64,000 bases of DNA from Nigerium sp. (GTDB lineage: Bacteria > Actinomycetota > Actinomycetes > Propionibacteriales > Propionibacteriaceae), in contig JADJTH010000010.1 in NCBI GenBank assembly GCA_016711325.1, positions 329,020 to 393,019 of the forward strand, in the 5' to 3' direction. Positions 29,228 to 38,012 of this stretch are shown here, piece by piece (the first letter of the stretch is position 1; every line of letters begins with the position of its first letter). Under the pieces are notes generated by a model. The model searched no databases. It saw only the letters and a program-made list of their open reading frames with translations, and was not told the DNA's origin. Both the position numbers and the translations under genes were made by a program.

Positions 29228-30031
29228 ATGTCACCACGTTCGTCTCGATCGGTCCTGCTGTGGTCCGTAGCCGTTTCGCTGCTCATCGTCCTGGCCAGCG
29301 TCGCCGGGCTGTCCGACCCCAGGGTCTATGGGCAGGAGACCGCGAACTGGGCGGCGCAAGCCAAGGGCCAGGACCTCGGCAACCTGCTTGCGGTGATCGT
29401 CCTCCTCACCGCCGCCCTCAGGTACCGGACGGGATCGCAGCCCGCCGGACTCGTGTGGCTTGGCACGCTGCTGTACCTGGTCTACGCGTTCGTGGTGTAC
29501 GCCATGGCGGTGCACCTCAACTACCTGTTCGGCGTTTATGTCGCCGTCCTGGGCCTGAGCGCGTGGGCGGTGATCTTCCAGGTCAACGACGTCCGGCGCG
29601 GCGGCGTCCACTACCCGCAGGGAACACCCCGCACGGTGGCCGCCTGCGTGGTCATCGCCACCGGGGTGCTGTTCGCCGGACTGTGGCTCAGCGAACTGGT
29701 CCCGGCCCTCGTCACGGGCACCGTGCCGGCGAGCCTCACCGAGGCCGGCCTGTGGGTGAACCCGATCCACGTGCTCGACCTGGCGCTGGTGTTGCCCGGC
29801 TTCATGATCGCCGGCATCGCAGCGCTCCGGGATCGTGTGCACGGCCTGTTCTGGCTGGGGCCGTGGCTGGTGTTCTCGGCCCTGATGGGCGCCAGCATCG
29901 TCGCGGCCATGGTCCTCATGATCACGGCGGGCGCCACGAACGCGGCGCCCGCCCTGGTGATGGTGTCCCTCGTGGTCGCGGCCAGCCTCTACGCCCTCTG
30001 GGGCTACCTCAAGCAGCCGACCACAACCTGA
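29228..30031 (+). CDS. Integral membrane protein, 267 aa
   Basis: Seven or so hydrophobic helices: residues ~8-28, 48-66, 76-98, 100-120, 138-160, 185-205 and 215-255. The sequence begins MSPRSSRSVLLWSV and ends YLKQPTTT. It is divergent from the interrupted SRPBCC gene with about 118 bp between the starts. No transporter motif or catalytic site is evident; family unknown. Confidence 0.72.
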   Translation: MSPRSSRSVLLWSVAVSLLIVLASVAGLSDPRVYGQETANWAAQAKGQDLGNLLAVIVLLTAALRYRTGSQPAGLVWLGTLLYLVYAFVVYAMAVHLNYLFGVYVAVLGLSAWAVIFQVNDVRRGGVHYPQGTPRTVAACVVIATGVLFAGLWLSELVPALVTGTVPASLTEAGLWVNPIHVLDLALVLPGFMIAGIAALRDRVHGLFWLGPWLVFSALMGASIVAAMVLMITAGATNAAPALVMVSLVVAASLYALWGYLKQPTTT

Positions 30032-30324
30032 CGTGCTATGGCCCGAGCATGATGGGCAGCGCCGAAATGATGCGGGCGACTCGGGGCCGCACGGCCACGC
30101 GAACTCCCCAGCCGAAAAGAACCGATTTGCGGGACAAAGGCGCGTGCTGTCACTGCCGCGGCGCTAGAACAGGGGGCCGTGCGAGGACACCCCCGTGCCC
30201 ATGGGCGCGACGCGGCCACCAGAAGGTGTTGGGGCGGATTGCTCACCGCTGCAGAACGGCGGCGAGGCCTGACGAAGCGATCCGCTGGATCGACGCGGTC
30301 GCCAACGGCGAGACGCGCGAGCCC
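30032..30324. other. Stretch without a recognisable gene
   Basis: Several frames are open, but none has both a start and typical bias. A short reading near the end (DEAIRWIDAVANGETREP) may be the edge of a lost gene. It borders the 39-bp inverted repeat. Confidence 0.45.
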
Positions 30325-30363
30325 CGGGCACCCAACGACAACCCAACATCCTGAATTGCCGCA
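30325..30363. repeat. 39-bp inverted repeat, left member
   Basis: Matches the reverse complement of 36,742-36,780 over all 39 bases, beginning CGGGCACCCAACGACAACCC. Both members have CGGGCAC on the outward side, so they are oriented like the terminal repeats of a 6.46 kb unit. No clear target duplication flanks them. Confidence 0.85.
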
Positions 30364-30508
30364 TGGTGCGCGAGGGTGGCCTGTCGGCTTTGCGGTACCC
30401 GAGGCGCGCTCTATGCCGCGCCGGGTGCGTTCGACCGCCGATGTGCACAGGCGGCTGGTGGCACGCTCTCACCGTGGTTGCCGGTGTTGGAGGCAGGCTA
30501 CTGGAACC

Positions 30509-31990
30509 CAGGTGGCCTGGTGGGTGAACTGGGCGCCGGCTGCCTGCCTTGTCGGCCCGGTCCTGCGCCTGCCGGATCAACCGGCCCCGGCACGGACTGT
30601 CCGACGGCTGTCTGTCGCTACCTGGATCGTGACGGTCGGGTTGCTGGTTGTCGCAGGCCTGTTCTGGGACCCGGCGATGAACGGGTACTCCGGGCCGTCG
30701 CGGTGGCTCACTCTGGTGGCGTCGGAGCCCGCGTACTGGGCTGTGGTAACAGCGATCTGCGTGGCGTTCGCTCCGGTCGCGGTCGGGGCCACGGTGGCGC
30801 AGGTAGGCCGGCTTCGGCGTGCCGCCGGGCCAGGTCGACGGGCCGTCCGCCTGCTTACGTGGTCGTCGATCGCGATGACGTGGGGCTTTGGAGGCACGGT
30901 TCGTTCTGAATGTCATTGTGTGGGCCCCTTGGGAAGTGCGGATGGTCGTGGACAGCGCCCATCTGATCCTCTCGTCAGCCGTGGTCCTGGTCGTCCTGGG
31001 GGTGGCGATCGCGGCGAACTGGCGCCGGGCGGGGTTCCTGGATGCGCTGCTGGCGGCCGGTGGGGATGCCGTAGCGATCGAGGCGGTCCTCGGCAGGTAT
31101 GTCGCCGAACCGACGCTTCGGTTGCGGTTCTGCACCGAGGAGGGCTGGATGGATGCCGCGAGGCGTCCGGTGGCCCATGCGTCCCCGTCGGCGGGCCGGG
31201 TGTTCCGCCCGATCGTGGTCGAGCCGGCCGGTCCTGCGGTGGTGGCCGACCTGGACGCGGGGGTCGACTCCGAGAGTAGGGCGGTCGGGTCACTGCTGGA
31301 CGCCGCGGGCGTGGTGCTCGCGCGGGCGCGGCTGTCGGTGCAGCAGGCGGCCCAGGCGGTCGAGTTGCGGGCGTCGCGGGCGCGGATCGTGGAGGCGGGC
31401 GTCCAGCAGCGCCGCCAGCTGGAGCGTGACCTGCACGACGGCGCCCAGCAGCATCTGCTGGCCGCCCAGGCGGCGCTGGCGCGAGCCGGGCTGGGCGGCG
31501 AGCCGGAGGCGGTAGCCGACGCGATCGCGTTCGCCCAGTCGCGTCTGACCACGACGATGGCCGAGCTGCGCGGGCTGGCGCGCGGGCAGCACCCGGCCCT
31601 GCTCTCCCAGGCGGGGCTGGCGTCCGCGCTGGGCTCGCTGGTGCAGCTGTCCGACCGCGTCCACGTGGACGCCGCTGGGCTGGACGGCCGCCGCTTCGCT
31701 CCGGTGGTCGAGGCGACGGCATGGTTCGTGGCGTCCGAGGGCGTGGTGAACGCCCTGAAGTACACCGACGACGGGGCGGGCACCGTGACCGCCGATGTCG
31801 CCGGCGTCCTGCGGGTCGGCATCGCGGACGCCGGTGGCGGCGGTGCCGACTTCGCCCCGGCGGCGGGCTCGCCGGGCTGCGCGACCGGGTGCGGGGCGCC
31901 GGGGGCACCTTGGATCTCGACAGCCGCGCCGGTGTCGGCACCACCTTGACCGTGACCCTGCCCGCGACAGGCCCCGAGGAGGACCGGTGA
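30509..31990 (+). pseudogene. NarL/DesK-type sensor histidine kinase, damaged
   Basis: Two or more membrane helices (LSVATWIVTVGLLVVAGLFW, then a second near WAVVTAICVAFAPVAVG) are followed, after a frameshift near 30,890, by a HisKA_3 phosphoacceptor box (RRQLERDLHDGAQQHLL) and an HATPase N-box (EGVVNALKYTDD). A second shift near 31,860 leads into GLRDRVRGAGGTLDLDS and the stop at 31990. No N-terminal start can be located, so the 5' end is probably missing. It is paired with the response regulator, whose start overlaps its stop. Confidence 0.75.
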
Positions 31991-32259
31991 GTGAACCGTT
32001 GACGGTCGCGCTCTGCGACGACTCCGGCATCTTCCGTCAGGGGGTGGCGATGCTGCTGGAAGCCTCCGGCATCGTCGTCACGGCCTCGACCGGGTCCGGC
32101 CCCGAACTCCAAGCCGTCCTGCGAAAGGGCCTCCCGGACGCGGTGCTGTTGGACATGCGGATGCCGCCGACCCACACTGACGAGGGCATCGCCGTGGCCG
32201 CCGAACTGCGCCGCGAGCACCCCGGCCTGGGGATCCTGGTGTTCTCCGGCGCCAGAACC
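31987..32259 (+). pseudogene. Response regulator, receiver domain only
   Basis: A GTG start overlaps the kinase stop. The receiver keeps the acidic pair (LCDDSGIF), the phosphoacceptor aspartate in VLLDMRMPP and the beta-4 LGILVFSG. Homology ends abruptly there, at ~91 residues; the rest of the receiver and the LuxR-type HTH are missing. The junction near 32,260 is therefore a deletion or rearrangement point. Confidence 0.75.
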
Positions 32260-32755
32260 ACGCGGTTGCCCGTCACGGCGCAGCGCCGGTCATGGGAGAC
32301 CAGAACCACCACCACCTTGAAGGCCTGCTGGCCGTTCCGCGCCGGAGTTGACGCCGAATCAGTGATCGGCTGCCCCCAATGGTTGGGTCCCCACCGGCGA
32401 AAGACCCGGCCCGGCTTGCGGAACGACCGATGAGAGCGAGATCCCAGTCGACGCCTTCGCCAACAAGGTGGGCGACCGGGCCAAGGAGGTGTATGGGCTG
32501 GCCCAGGTACTCGTGCTTGACCCCGCTGCCACGAGGGCATGCGCCGCCCAGGTCGGAGTACGGTTTCGCAGGGCCGGTGTGGACGATCCGGACGCACCAG
32601 CCGCATGTTCGCTTCGATGATCCAGACGACGCCCGCCGGCACCGCATCCTCAGGACGAGCGCTCTGGGCACCCGCAAGGACTAAGGCCATCCAGCACCTC
32701 CTGGGGACGTGGCTCGCACCCAGGGCGCGACCCGAGCGGAGGACCCGTCCTGAGG
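32260..32755. other. Rearranged stretch with no intact gene
   Basis: No frame shows a start plus sustained bias. On the minus strand around 32,260-32,340 a short reading (VVVVLVSHDRR) resembles the H-loop end of an ABC-type ATPase and may be debris of one. Nothing else is recognised. Confidence 0.4.
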
Positions 32756-33063
32756 GTGCGCCGACGCTTCGAGAGATTGGAGAACAGGCGCCTGGTCGAG
32801 TCAATCGCGGTGTCTGCCAACGGCGTCGCCAAGATCACCGAGCAGGAACTCCGCGACATCTTCGCGAGGGCTTCGCGGCCTGATCTGATGTGGACAGGCG
32901 CGCCGTGGAGGCGCTGCAGCGCCGGGTCGATGAACTCCAGGAGTCCGTGGAGCGAACCCAAGATCAGAACAGGGCCTCCAGGCAGATCGACGGCACCCAA
33001 CTCGAAATAGAGGTGACGCGGCTCGATCTCGACGATCGCGACGGGCGGTCGCGTGGTTGCTGA
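32756..33063 (+). pseudogene. Coiled-coil hypothetical reading frame, broken
   Basis: A first frame (RRRFERLENRRLVESIAV to FARASRPD) switches near 32,885 to a second (VDRRAVEALQRRVDELQESV to LDLDDRDGRSRGC, TGA stop at 33061). The second part has heptad spacing typical of a short coiled coil. No family recognised. The pieces may come from one gene with an indel. Confidence 0.35.
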
Positions 33064-33246
33064 GCCCCGGGTGTTGCCCTGAACTACTGCGCGCGCGCCC
33101 GCGCGGACGGTCAATGCGACGCGAACAGCCACGTCCACGCCCCGCGCAGACACGACCACTGGTACATCCGCGACGACGGGCACCACGTCCATGAGCATCC
33201 GCACTATCCCGACAGCCATCACCAGCACGGCCACAAACACCAGTAG
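33064..33246 (+). other. Histidine-rich reading frame without a start
   Basis: Directly after the TGA of the coiled-coil frame, and in the same frame, lies a 60-codon stretch ending TAG. Its last ~40 residues hold 14 histidines (for example HDHWYIRDDGHHVHEHPH). Third positions are mostly G/C, supporting real coding, but no in-frame start exists. It could be the metal-binding tail of the preceding frame if the TGA is an error. Its complement is also open and hydrophobic, so strand assignment is uncertain. Confidence 0.35.
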
Positions 33247-33261
33247 GGGACCCCGCCCGGT

Positions 33262-33897
33262 TCAGGAGGTCGGGCGCGTCGGGTCGGACTCCGCCCGCTC
33301 ACGTCGCGCCAGCACCGCGAACGGCACCGCCACCGCTTGGATTGCCGCGGAGACCACATAGGACGCCGGATAGCCCGACAGGTCGGCGACGCGGCCCAGC
33401 GCGGGCTGGGTCACCACGCCGCCGGCCGAGCCCATCAGCGAGTCGAACGACAACACGGTGGCCCGCTGCGCCGACGGAATGAGACCGTTCAGGAAGGCCT
33501 GCCGCACCGGGGTCGCGATCGCCGAAACGAGCGACCAGACCGCGACCAGGATCAACGCCGCCGCGAGCGAATCGACCAGCCCGAGGCCCAGCAGGACCAG
33601 CGCGCCCACCGCGAACGCCACGATCAGGACGCTGGTCCGGCGGTGGAACAGCCGCGGCGTCCAGCGGGCGAGCAGGCCGCCCGTGATCTGTGCGGCGGCG
33701 ACGAGGGCGGCGGCGAGGCCGGCGACGCTGTAGGCGTCCGGGCGTCCGTAGAGCTGAAGGAGGAACGGCTGCAGGGCGTAGAAGACGTAGATGCCGGTGC
33801 CCGCGGTGAACGCGCCGGCGATCATGAGCCAGCGCACCGGCGGGGTGCGCAGGCCGCCTTCGACCGCCCCGGTGAGGACGGTCCGCACGGCGCCCAG
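33262..33897 (-). pseudogene. MFS transporter, C-terminal half
   Basis: Encodes about six membrane helices (WLMIAGAFTAGTGIYVFYAL to YVVSAAIQAVAVPFAVLARRER) and a basic tail, which fits the second half of a ~410-residue major facilitator. An RTVLTGAVEGGLRTPPVRW linker-like segment is at its start, and upstream sequence changes abruptly to the helicase on the other strand at about 33,897-33,905. The N-terminal half is absent, so transport is unlikely. Confidence 0.75.
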
Positions 33898-33899
33898 CG

Positions 33900-35651
33900 G
33901 ACGGGTGCCGGCGTCCGGGCGGACCTGGTGGCCGACACCCAGGAGGAGTTCGCCGAGATCGGCCTCGCGTCAGGCGAGGTGCGCGGCCTTCTGGTTCTCT
34001 CGGGACGCGCGGGCATCGACGAAACGGTGGGCGGCGTCCGCATCGTCGGTGAGCGTGACGCCCTGCGGGCGATCGCGGCCTTCGGTAGCCGGCTGACGTC
34101 CAGCCAGGTCGAGGCTGTGCTCGCGAGAGCCATGGTGTTCTTCACGCCCGCCAGCGCACCCGCGCCCGTGACGGCCACCGTGCCCGAGCCGGTGATTCCG
34201 TCCGGCCCGCGCGAGGTCGACCAGGACGCCCTGCTCAGCATCGAAGAGGTGGACGCCGCCCTGCTGGAGGGGGTACTCGCCCAGCCGATCGAGGAGTGGA
34301 TGTCGTTCCTGCACCCGCGACAAGCCAAGTTGGTGCGCCGGTCGTTCGCGGGGCCGTCCCGGATCCGTGGGCCGGCCGGAACCGGCAAGACTGTCGTGGG
34401 TCTGCATCGCGCCGCACACCTGGCGCGGACGCGGCCCGGTCGCGTGCTCGTGACGACCCTCGTCCAGACGCTTCCCGTCGTGCTGTCCGAGTTGCTGCGC
34501 CGCTTCACGCCGGACGTCGCCGCGCGGGTCGACTTCGTCGGCGTCCACGCGTTCGCGCGTGGGGTGCCCCAGGAGCGTGGCGTGACGTTTCGTCTCGACC
34601 CGACCCAGAGCGACGCGGCGTTCGCGCAAGCGTGGCTGCGCGTCGGCGTCCCCTCTGGCCTGGCGTTGGGGCGGCAGGACCAGCGCTACTGGGCCGACGA
34701 GATTCAGTACGTGCTCAAGGGACGCGGCATCACGTCGTTCGAGGAGTACGCCGAACTGCCGCGGCAGGGTCGGCGTCACCCGCTCAGCGGGTCCGGGCGT
34801 CGGGACGTGTGGGCTCTGTACGAGGCCTACGACGCCGAACTGCGGAACCGAGGCGTCATCGACTACGCCGACCTGATCTTGCTCGCGGCCGCCGAACTGC
34901 GGCGCGAACCCCGTCGGACGCCTACGCGGCGGTGATCGTCGACGAGGCCCAAGACTTGTCGTGCGCGATGGTCAGGATGCTGCACTCGCTCGTGGGGGAC
35001 GCGCCCGACTGGCTCACGCTCATCGGCGACGGACAGCAGTCGATCTACCCGGGCGGCTACACGCTGGGCGAGGCGGGCCTCTCGGTGGCGGGTCGGGGGG
35101 CTGTGCTCGACATCAACTACCGCAACACGGCACAAATCGTGTCGTTCGCGCAACGGTTGGTGGACGGCGACGAGTACGCCGACATCGAGGGTGTGGTCGC
35201 GCGGGGTGACGTGCCGTCCAGCGTCCCGCGCACTGGGGTCGAGCCGGTGGTGACCACGTTCACCGACACGCGGGCGCTGGAGCGGGCGATGGTCGAGCGG
35301 GTGCGGCGGGTGACCTGCGAGATCGGCACCGGCCTCGGCGACGTCGCGGTGCTCTGCCTCACCCGAAGAGCGGTGGACGCCGTCGCGCGGGCGCTGTCGG
35401 CTGCCGGCCTGCCGGTGCTGAGGCTGGAAGAGTATGACGGCGTCCCGAGCGAGGCCGTGAAGGTCGGCACCATCAAGCGGGCCAAGGGGTTGGAGTTCAA
35501 ACAGGTGCTGATTCCCGATGTGTGGCGTTCGCACACCATGGTCGCGCGGCAGATGGACGACACCGAACGCGAACGATGGGAGTTGACCCGACGCGAGCTC
35601 TACGTCGCCATGACCCGCGCCCGCGACGGCCTGTGGGTGGCGTTGAGCTGA
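33900..35651 (+). pseudogene. UvrD/Rep-like superfamily 1 helicase, 5'-truncated and frameshifted
   Basis: About 580 codons remain. Walker A GPAGTGKT near 34,375, Walker B IVDEAQD near 34,938, QQSIY (motif III region), LDINYRNT and the C-terminal KRAKGLEFKQVLIPD and ELYVAMTRARDGLWV motifs are all readable. One frame switch occurs near 34,912 (ELRREP to SDAYAAV). No start exists before the MFS joint. Related proteins often act with nuclease or NERD domains, so that kind of domain may have been lost from the 5' end. Confidence 0.78.
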
Positions 35652-35885
35652 CCTCGCCTGGACGGCGACCCATGGCCAGCGTGGCCGCTGGAGCGTCCGT
35701 GCAGGAAGCGTCTCGGCTGCCCGGCTTGGCCTTCAGTTCAGCAACACCCTCGACTTGCAGAGTTATCGAGCCGGTGGGGCGACGGATGGCATTCCTGCGG
35801 GGGCCTGGCTGAACCTGTCGCTGGTCGTCGTGGGCGTCGTGGTGATCCTGCTCGTGGCAGCGTCGCGGTCCCCGGCTTCCCGCGA

Positions 35886-36587
35886 TCAGCACTGCTGTGG
35901 GTTGGCGGGGAGTCGCAGCAGCCGCCAGCCGATCCAGCCGAACCAGAAGGGCAGGAGGAGGCCGTAGAGCAGGTACGCGGGGCCGATCATTGCTCGGAGT
36001 GCCTCGGACGCCATGCCGAGAACTCCGATCACGGCCCCGACGACCGCCAGCGCCCTCCCGAACGTCGATCGGGCCATGATCAGGGACAACGTCAGGATCG
36101 CCGCGGCCGTCAGGACGCCGGCCCAGGGCATCGCGTTGGCGGTGGCAATGAGGGCATTCGCCGCGCTGACCAGACCGGCGCGCTCGGCGTCCGAGCCGGC
36201 CACCTGGTAGGCGTCGGCCAGCAGGATCAGCCCGCCGTGCAGGGACTGGGGGCTGCTGCCGACCGCGAGGGCGACGACCTCGGAAGCGGCCCCGAACAGG
36301 CCGCCGATCAGGGCCACCCCCTTGCGGACCCCTGCCAGGGCGACGGCGGCGGCGGCGAACACGACCAGTGCGGGAACGGCCAAACCGACGAAGCACACCA
36401 GCTGGACCAGGTACACCACCCGGTTGGCGGCGATGTACTCCAGCAGTGCGCGTCCCTCGGTCGGCGGCACCGGCGCGGAGAACACCAACGAGACCGGCAC
36501 CAACACCATCACGACGTACACCCCCGCCGCGATGCCGCCGAGCCGATACAGGGGCTGCCACGAAAGATCCGGGAGTTCGGATGCCAT
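35886..36587 (-). CDS. DUF4386-type membrane protein, 233 aa
   Basis: Six predicted helices. The N-terminus YRLGGIAAGVYVVMVLVP and the segment YIAANRVVYLVQLVCFVGLAVPALVVF are typical of the DUF4386 family, whose function is unknown. The frame is complete with a start at 36587. The 35,652-35,885 gap before it contains no gene I can support. Confidence 0.75.
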   Translation of the reverse strand: MASELPDLSWQPLYRLGGIAAGVYVVMVLVPVSLVFSAPVPPTEGRALLEYIAANRVVYLVQLVCFVGLAVPALVVFAAAAVALAGVRKGVALIGGLFGAASEVVALAVGSSPQSLHGGLILLADAYQVAGSDAERAGLVSAANALIATANAMPWAGVLTAAAILTLSLIMARSTFGRALAVVGAVIGVLGMASEALRAMIGPAYLLYGLLLPFWFGWIGWRLLRLPANPQQC

Positions 36588-36741
36588 GGAACGAACCTAC
36601 CGCCACGGCCAGTTACTCGATCGTAGCGGGACGTGGGAACGCTCTTCGGGGAGGCGTCGGCGGCTCGCCAATGAGTCTGGCGTCCGGGGGTGATGCGACG
36701 TCTCTCGCGGTGACAGCCTCCGGTGCATGCAATTCAGGCAG

Positions 36742-36780
36742 TGCGGCAATTCAGGATGTTGGGTTGTCGTTGGGTGCCCG
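36742..36780. repeat. 39-bp inverted repeat, right member
   Basis: Reverse complement of 30,325-30,363. An extra copy of its inner GCAATTCAGG segment lies just inside (36,729-36,738). Immediately outside, the reading becomes the tail of a TetR gene, as if a mobile unit had cut into it. Confidence 0.85.
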
Positions 36781-37080
36781 AGCTCTTCGCCCGGCTCTCG
36801 ACCGAGGCGTCCGCCCCGGAACACCCCGCCCACGACTACTTCCGTCAACGCTACGACCAGCTTCGCCAAGATCGCCGGAGCCATCCGCTCCGGCCACCTG
36901 CGTCCCGACCTCGTCCCCGAGGACGCCGCCCTTCGCCTCACGGCCCTCATGGACGGTCTCCAGACCCAGTGGCTCTTCGACCGCTCGATCGACATGGCCG
37001 CCAGCCTGCAGCACGTCGTCGACGACTGGCTGACGCCCTCGGGCCGGGTCGCCTACGAAACGGTCGCGGTCACGGCGTGA
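36781..37080 (+). pseudogene. TetR-family regulator, C-terminal part only
   Basis: Ligand-domain sequence runs directly from the inverted repeat (ELFARLSTEASAPEHPAH), then, after a frame switch near 36,868, KIAGAIRSGHLRPDLVPEDAAL and ALMDGLQTQWLFD, ending at 37080. The DNA-binding N-terminus is missing. The FxxxIAGAIRxGxLRxD pattern is common in TetR regulators of glycosidase or transporter genes. Confidence 0.7.
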
Positions 37081-37168
37081 ACGACGGGCGCCCACGGCCG
37101 TCAACGATGATCCGCGACCGGCAAGAGGGGCCACCTCGCCTCTCCTCCCGATCGTGCTAATCTAGTTT

Positions 37169-37182
37169 TATAATGACCAGTC
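37169..37182 (+). promoter_or_regulatory. Candidate -10 box and operator at the ABC ATPase start
   Basis: TATAAT (37169-37174) overlaps the ATG at 37173, and TGACCAGTCA follows (37173-37182), an interrupted palindrome TGAC-N2-GTCA. If the -10 box is real, transcription would start inside the annotated frame and translation would begin further downstream. No good -35 box is seen. Confidence 0.35.
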
Positions 37183-37973
37183 AGTCTAAAAAGATCCTGG
37201 GACGCCGTCCGCGCGACACCGACGAAGCGCCGCTGCCGGATGATTCGCCGACCGGCGCCGCCGAGTCCAGCGCGGGGTCGAGCGACCAGGGGGCGTCCGG
37301 GGTTGCGGTCGTGGCGCGCAATCTGCACCTGACGGGCAAGCGCGGCCCGGTCTACGGGCCGATCGACCTCACCGTGCGGACCGGCGAGTTGCTGTTGGTG
37401 ACCGGTCCCGCCGGTTCGGGCCGGACCGCGTTGCTGCTCACCCTGGCCGGGCGGCTACGGCCGTCGCCGGGCTCCGAGCTCACCGTGCTGGGCCACCGGC
37501 TGCCCCGGCGGGCGCGGGCGGTCCAGCATCGCTCGTCGGCGGTCGGGTTCGCCGGCCTGGACGATCTGGACGAGGAGGTCTCGGTCGCCGCCGCCGTCCG
37601 GGAGCGGGAGGCCTGGCTGGCGCCGTGGTACCGGATCGTCCGGCGTCCCGACGACGCGCATGTGGCGCTGGTGTGCGGCCGGGTCTTCGGGGACAGGCCC
37701 GTGCCGACCGCACGACAGGTGGTGCACAGCCTGGACGAGGCGTCCAACCTAATGCTCCGGATCTCCCTGGCGATGCTCGGCAACCCGAGCCTGCTCGTGA
37801 TCGACGACCTCGACCAGCTCCGCGACTCCGGCAGTCGCGTCGAGGTCTGGGAGAGCCTGCGGCGGCTCTCGGCGCGGGACGGCGTCACGGTGCTGGTCGC
37901 GTCGTCGACGGCGCGGGAGATCGCCCAGCTCGGCTGGGAGACCCTGCCCCAACACGTCCGCCTCGTCCCCTGA
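37173..37973 (+). CDS. ABC-type ATP-binding protein partnered with YhgE/Pip
   Basis: 266 residues. Walker A GPAGSGRT near residue 76 and a Walker B-like LLVIDDLDQL near 211. The ABC signature is degenerate (NLMLRISLAML in its place), so the ATPase may be weak. The first ~45 residues are low-complexity and may not be translated. It is followed 40 bases later by a YhgE/Pip gene and then a TetR gene, the usual order for this actinobacterial export set. Confidence 0.72.
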   Translation: MTSQSKKILGRRPRDTDEAPLPDDSPTGAAESSAGSSDQGASGVAVVARNLHLTGKRGPVYGPIDLTVRTGELLLVTGPAGSGRTALLLTLAGRLRPSPGSELTVLGHRLPRRARAVQHRSSAVGFAGLDDLDEEVSVAAAVREREAWLAPWYRIVRRPDDAHVALVCGRVFGDRPVPTARQVVHSLDEASNLMLRISLAMLGNPSLLVIDDLDQLRDSGSRVEVWESLRRLSARDGVTVLVASSTAREIAQLGWETLPQHVRLVP

Positions 37974-38012
37974 ACACCCCTGCCAACCACCGACCGAAAC
38001 GACTCATCTGCG

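Noticed and set aside
28591..30354. A 587-residue plus-strand frame
   Set aside because: It is out of frame with the membrane protein at 29,228 and antisense to the SRPBCC gene; its composition is arginine/glycine-rich shadow sequence.
33055..33070. TGA read as selenocysteine between the coiled-coil and histidine-rich parts
   Set aside because: No selenocysteine insertion-like stem was seen immediately downstream and the region has other frame breaks; a read error or a true stop is simpler.
32650..33240. A hydrophobic minus-strand gene starting MFVAVLVMAVG
   Set aside because: It is the complement of the histidine-rich frame (CAC/CAT read as GTG/ATG), and its third positions are less G/C-biased than those of the histidine frame.
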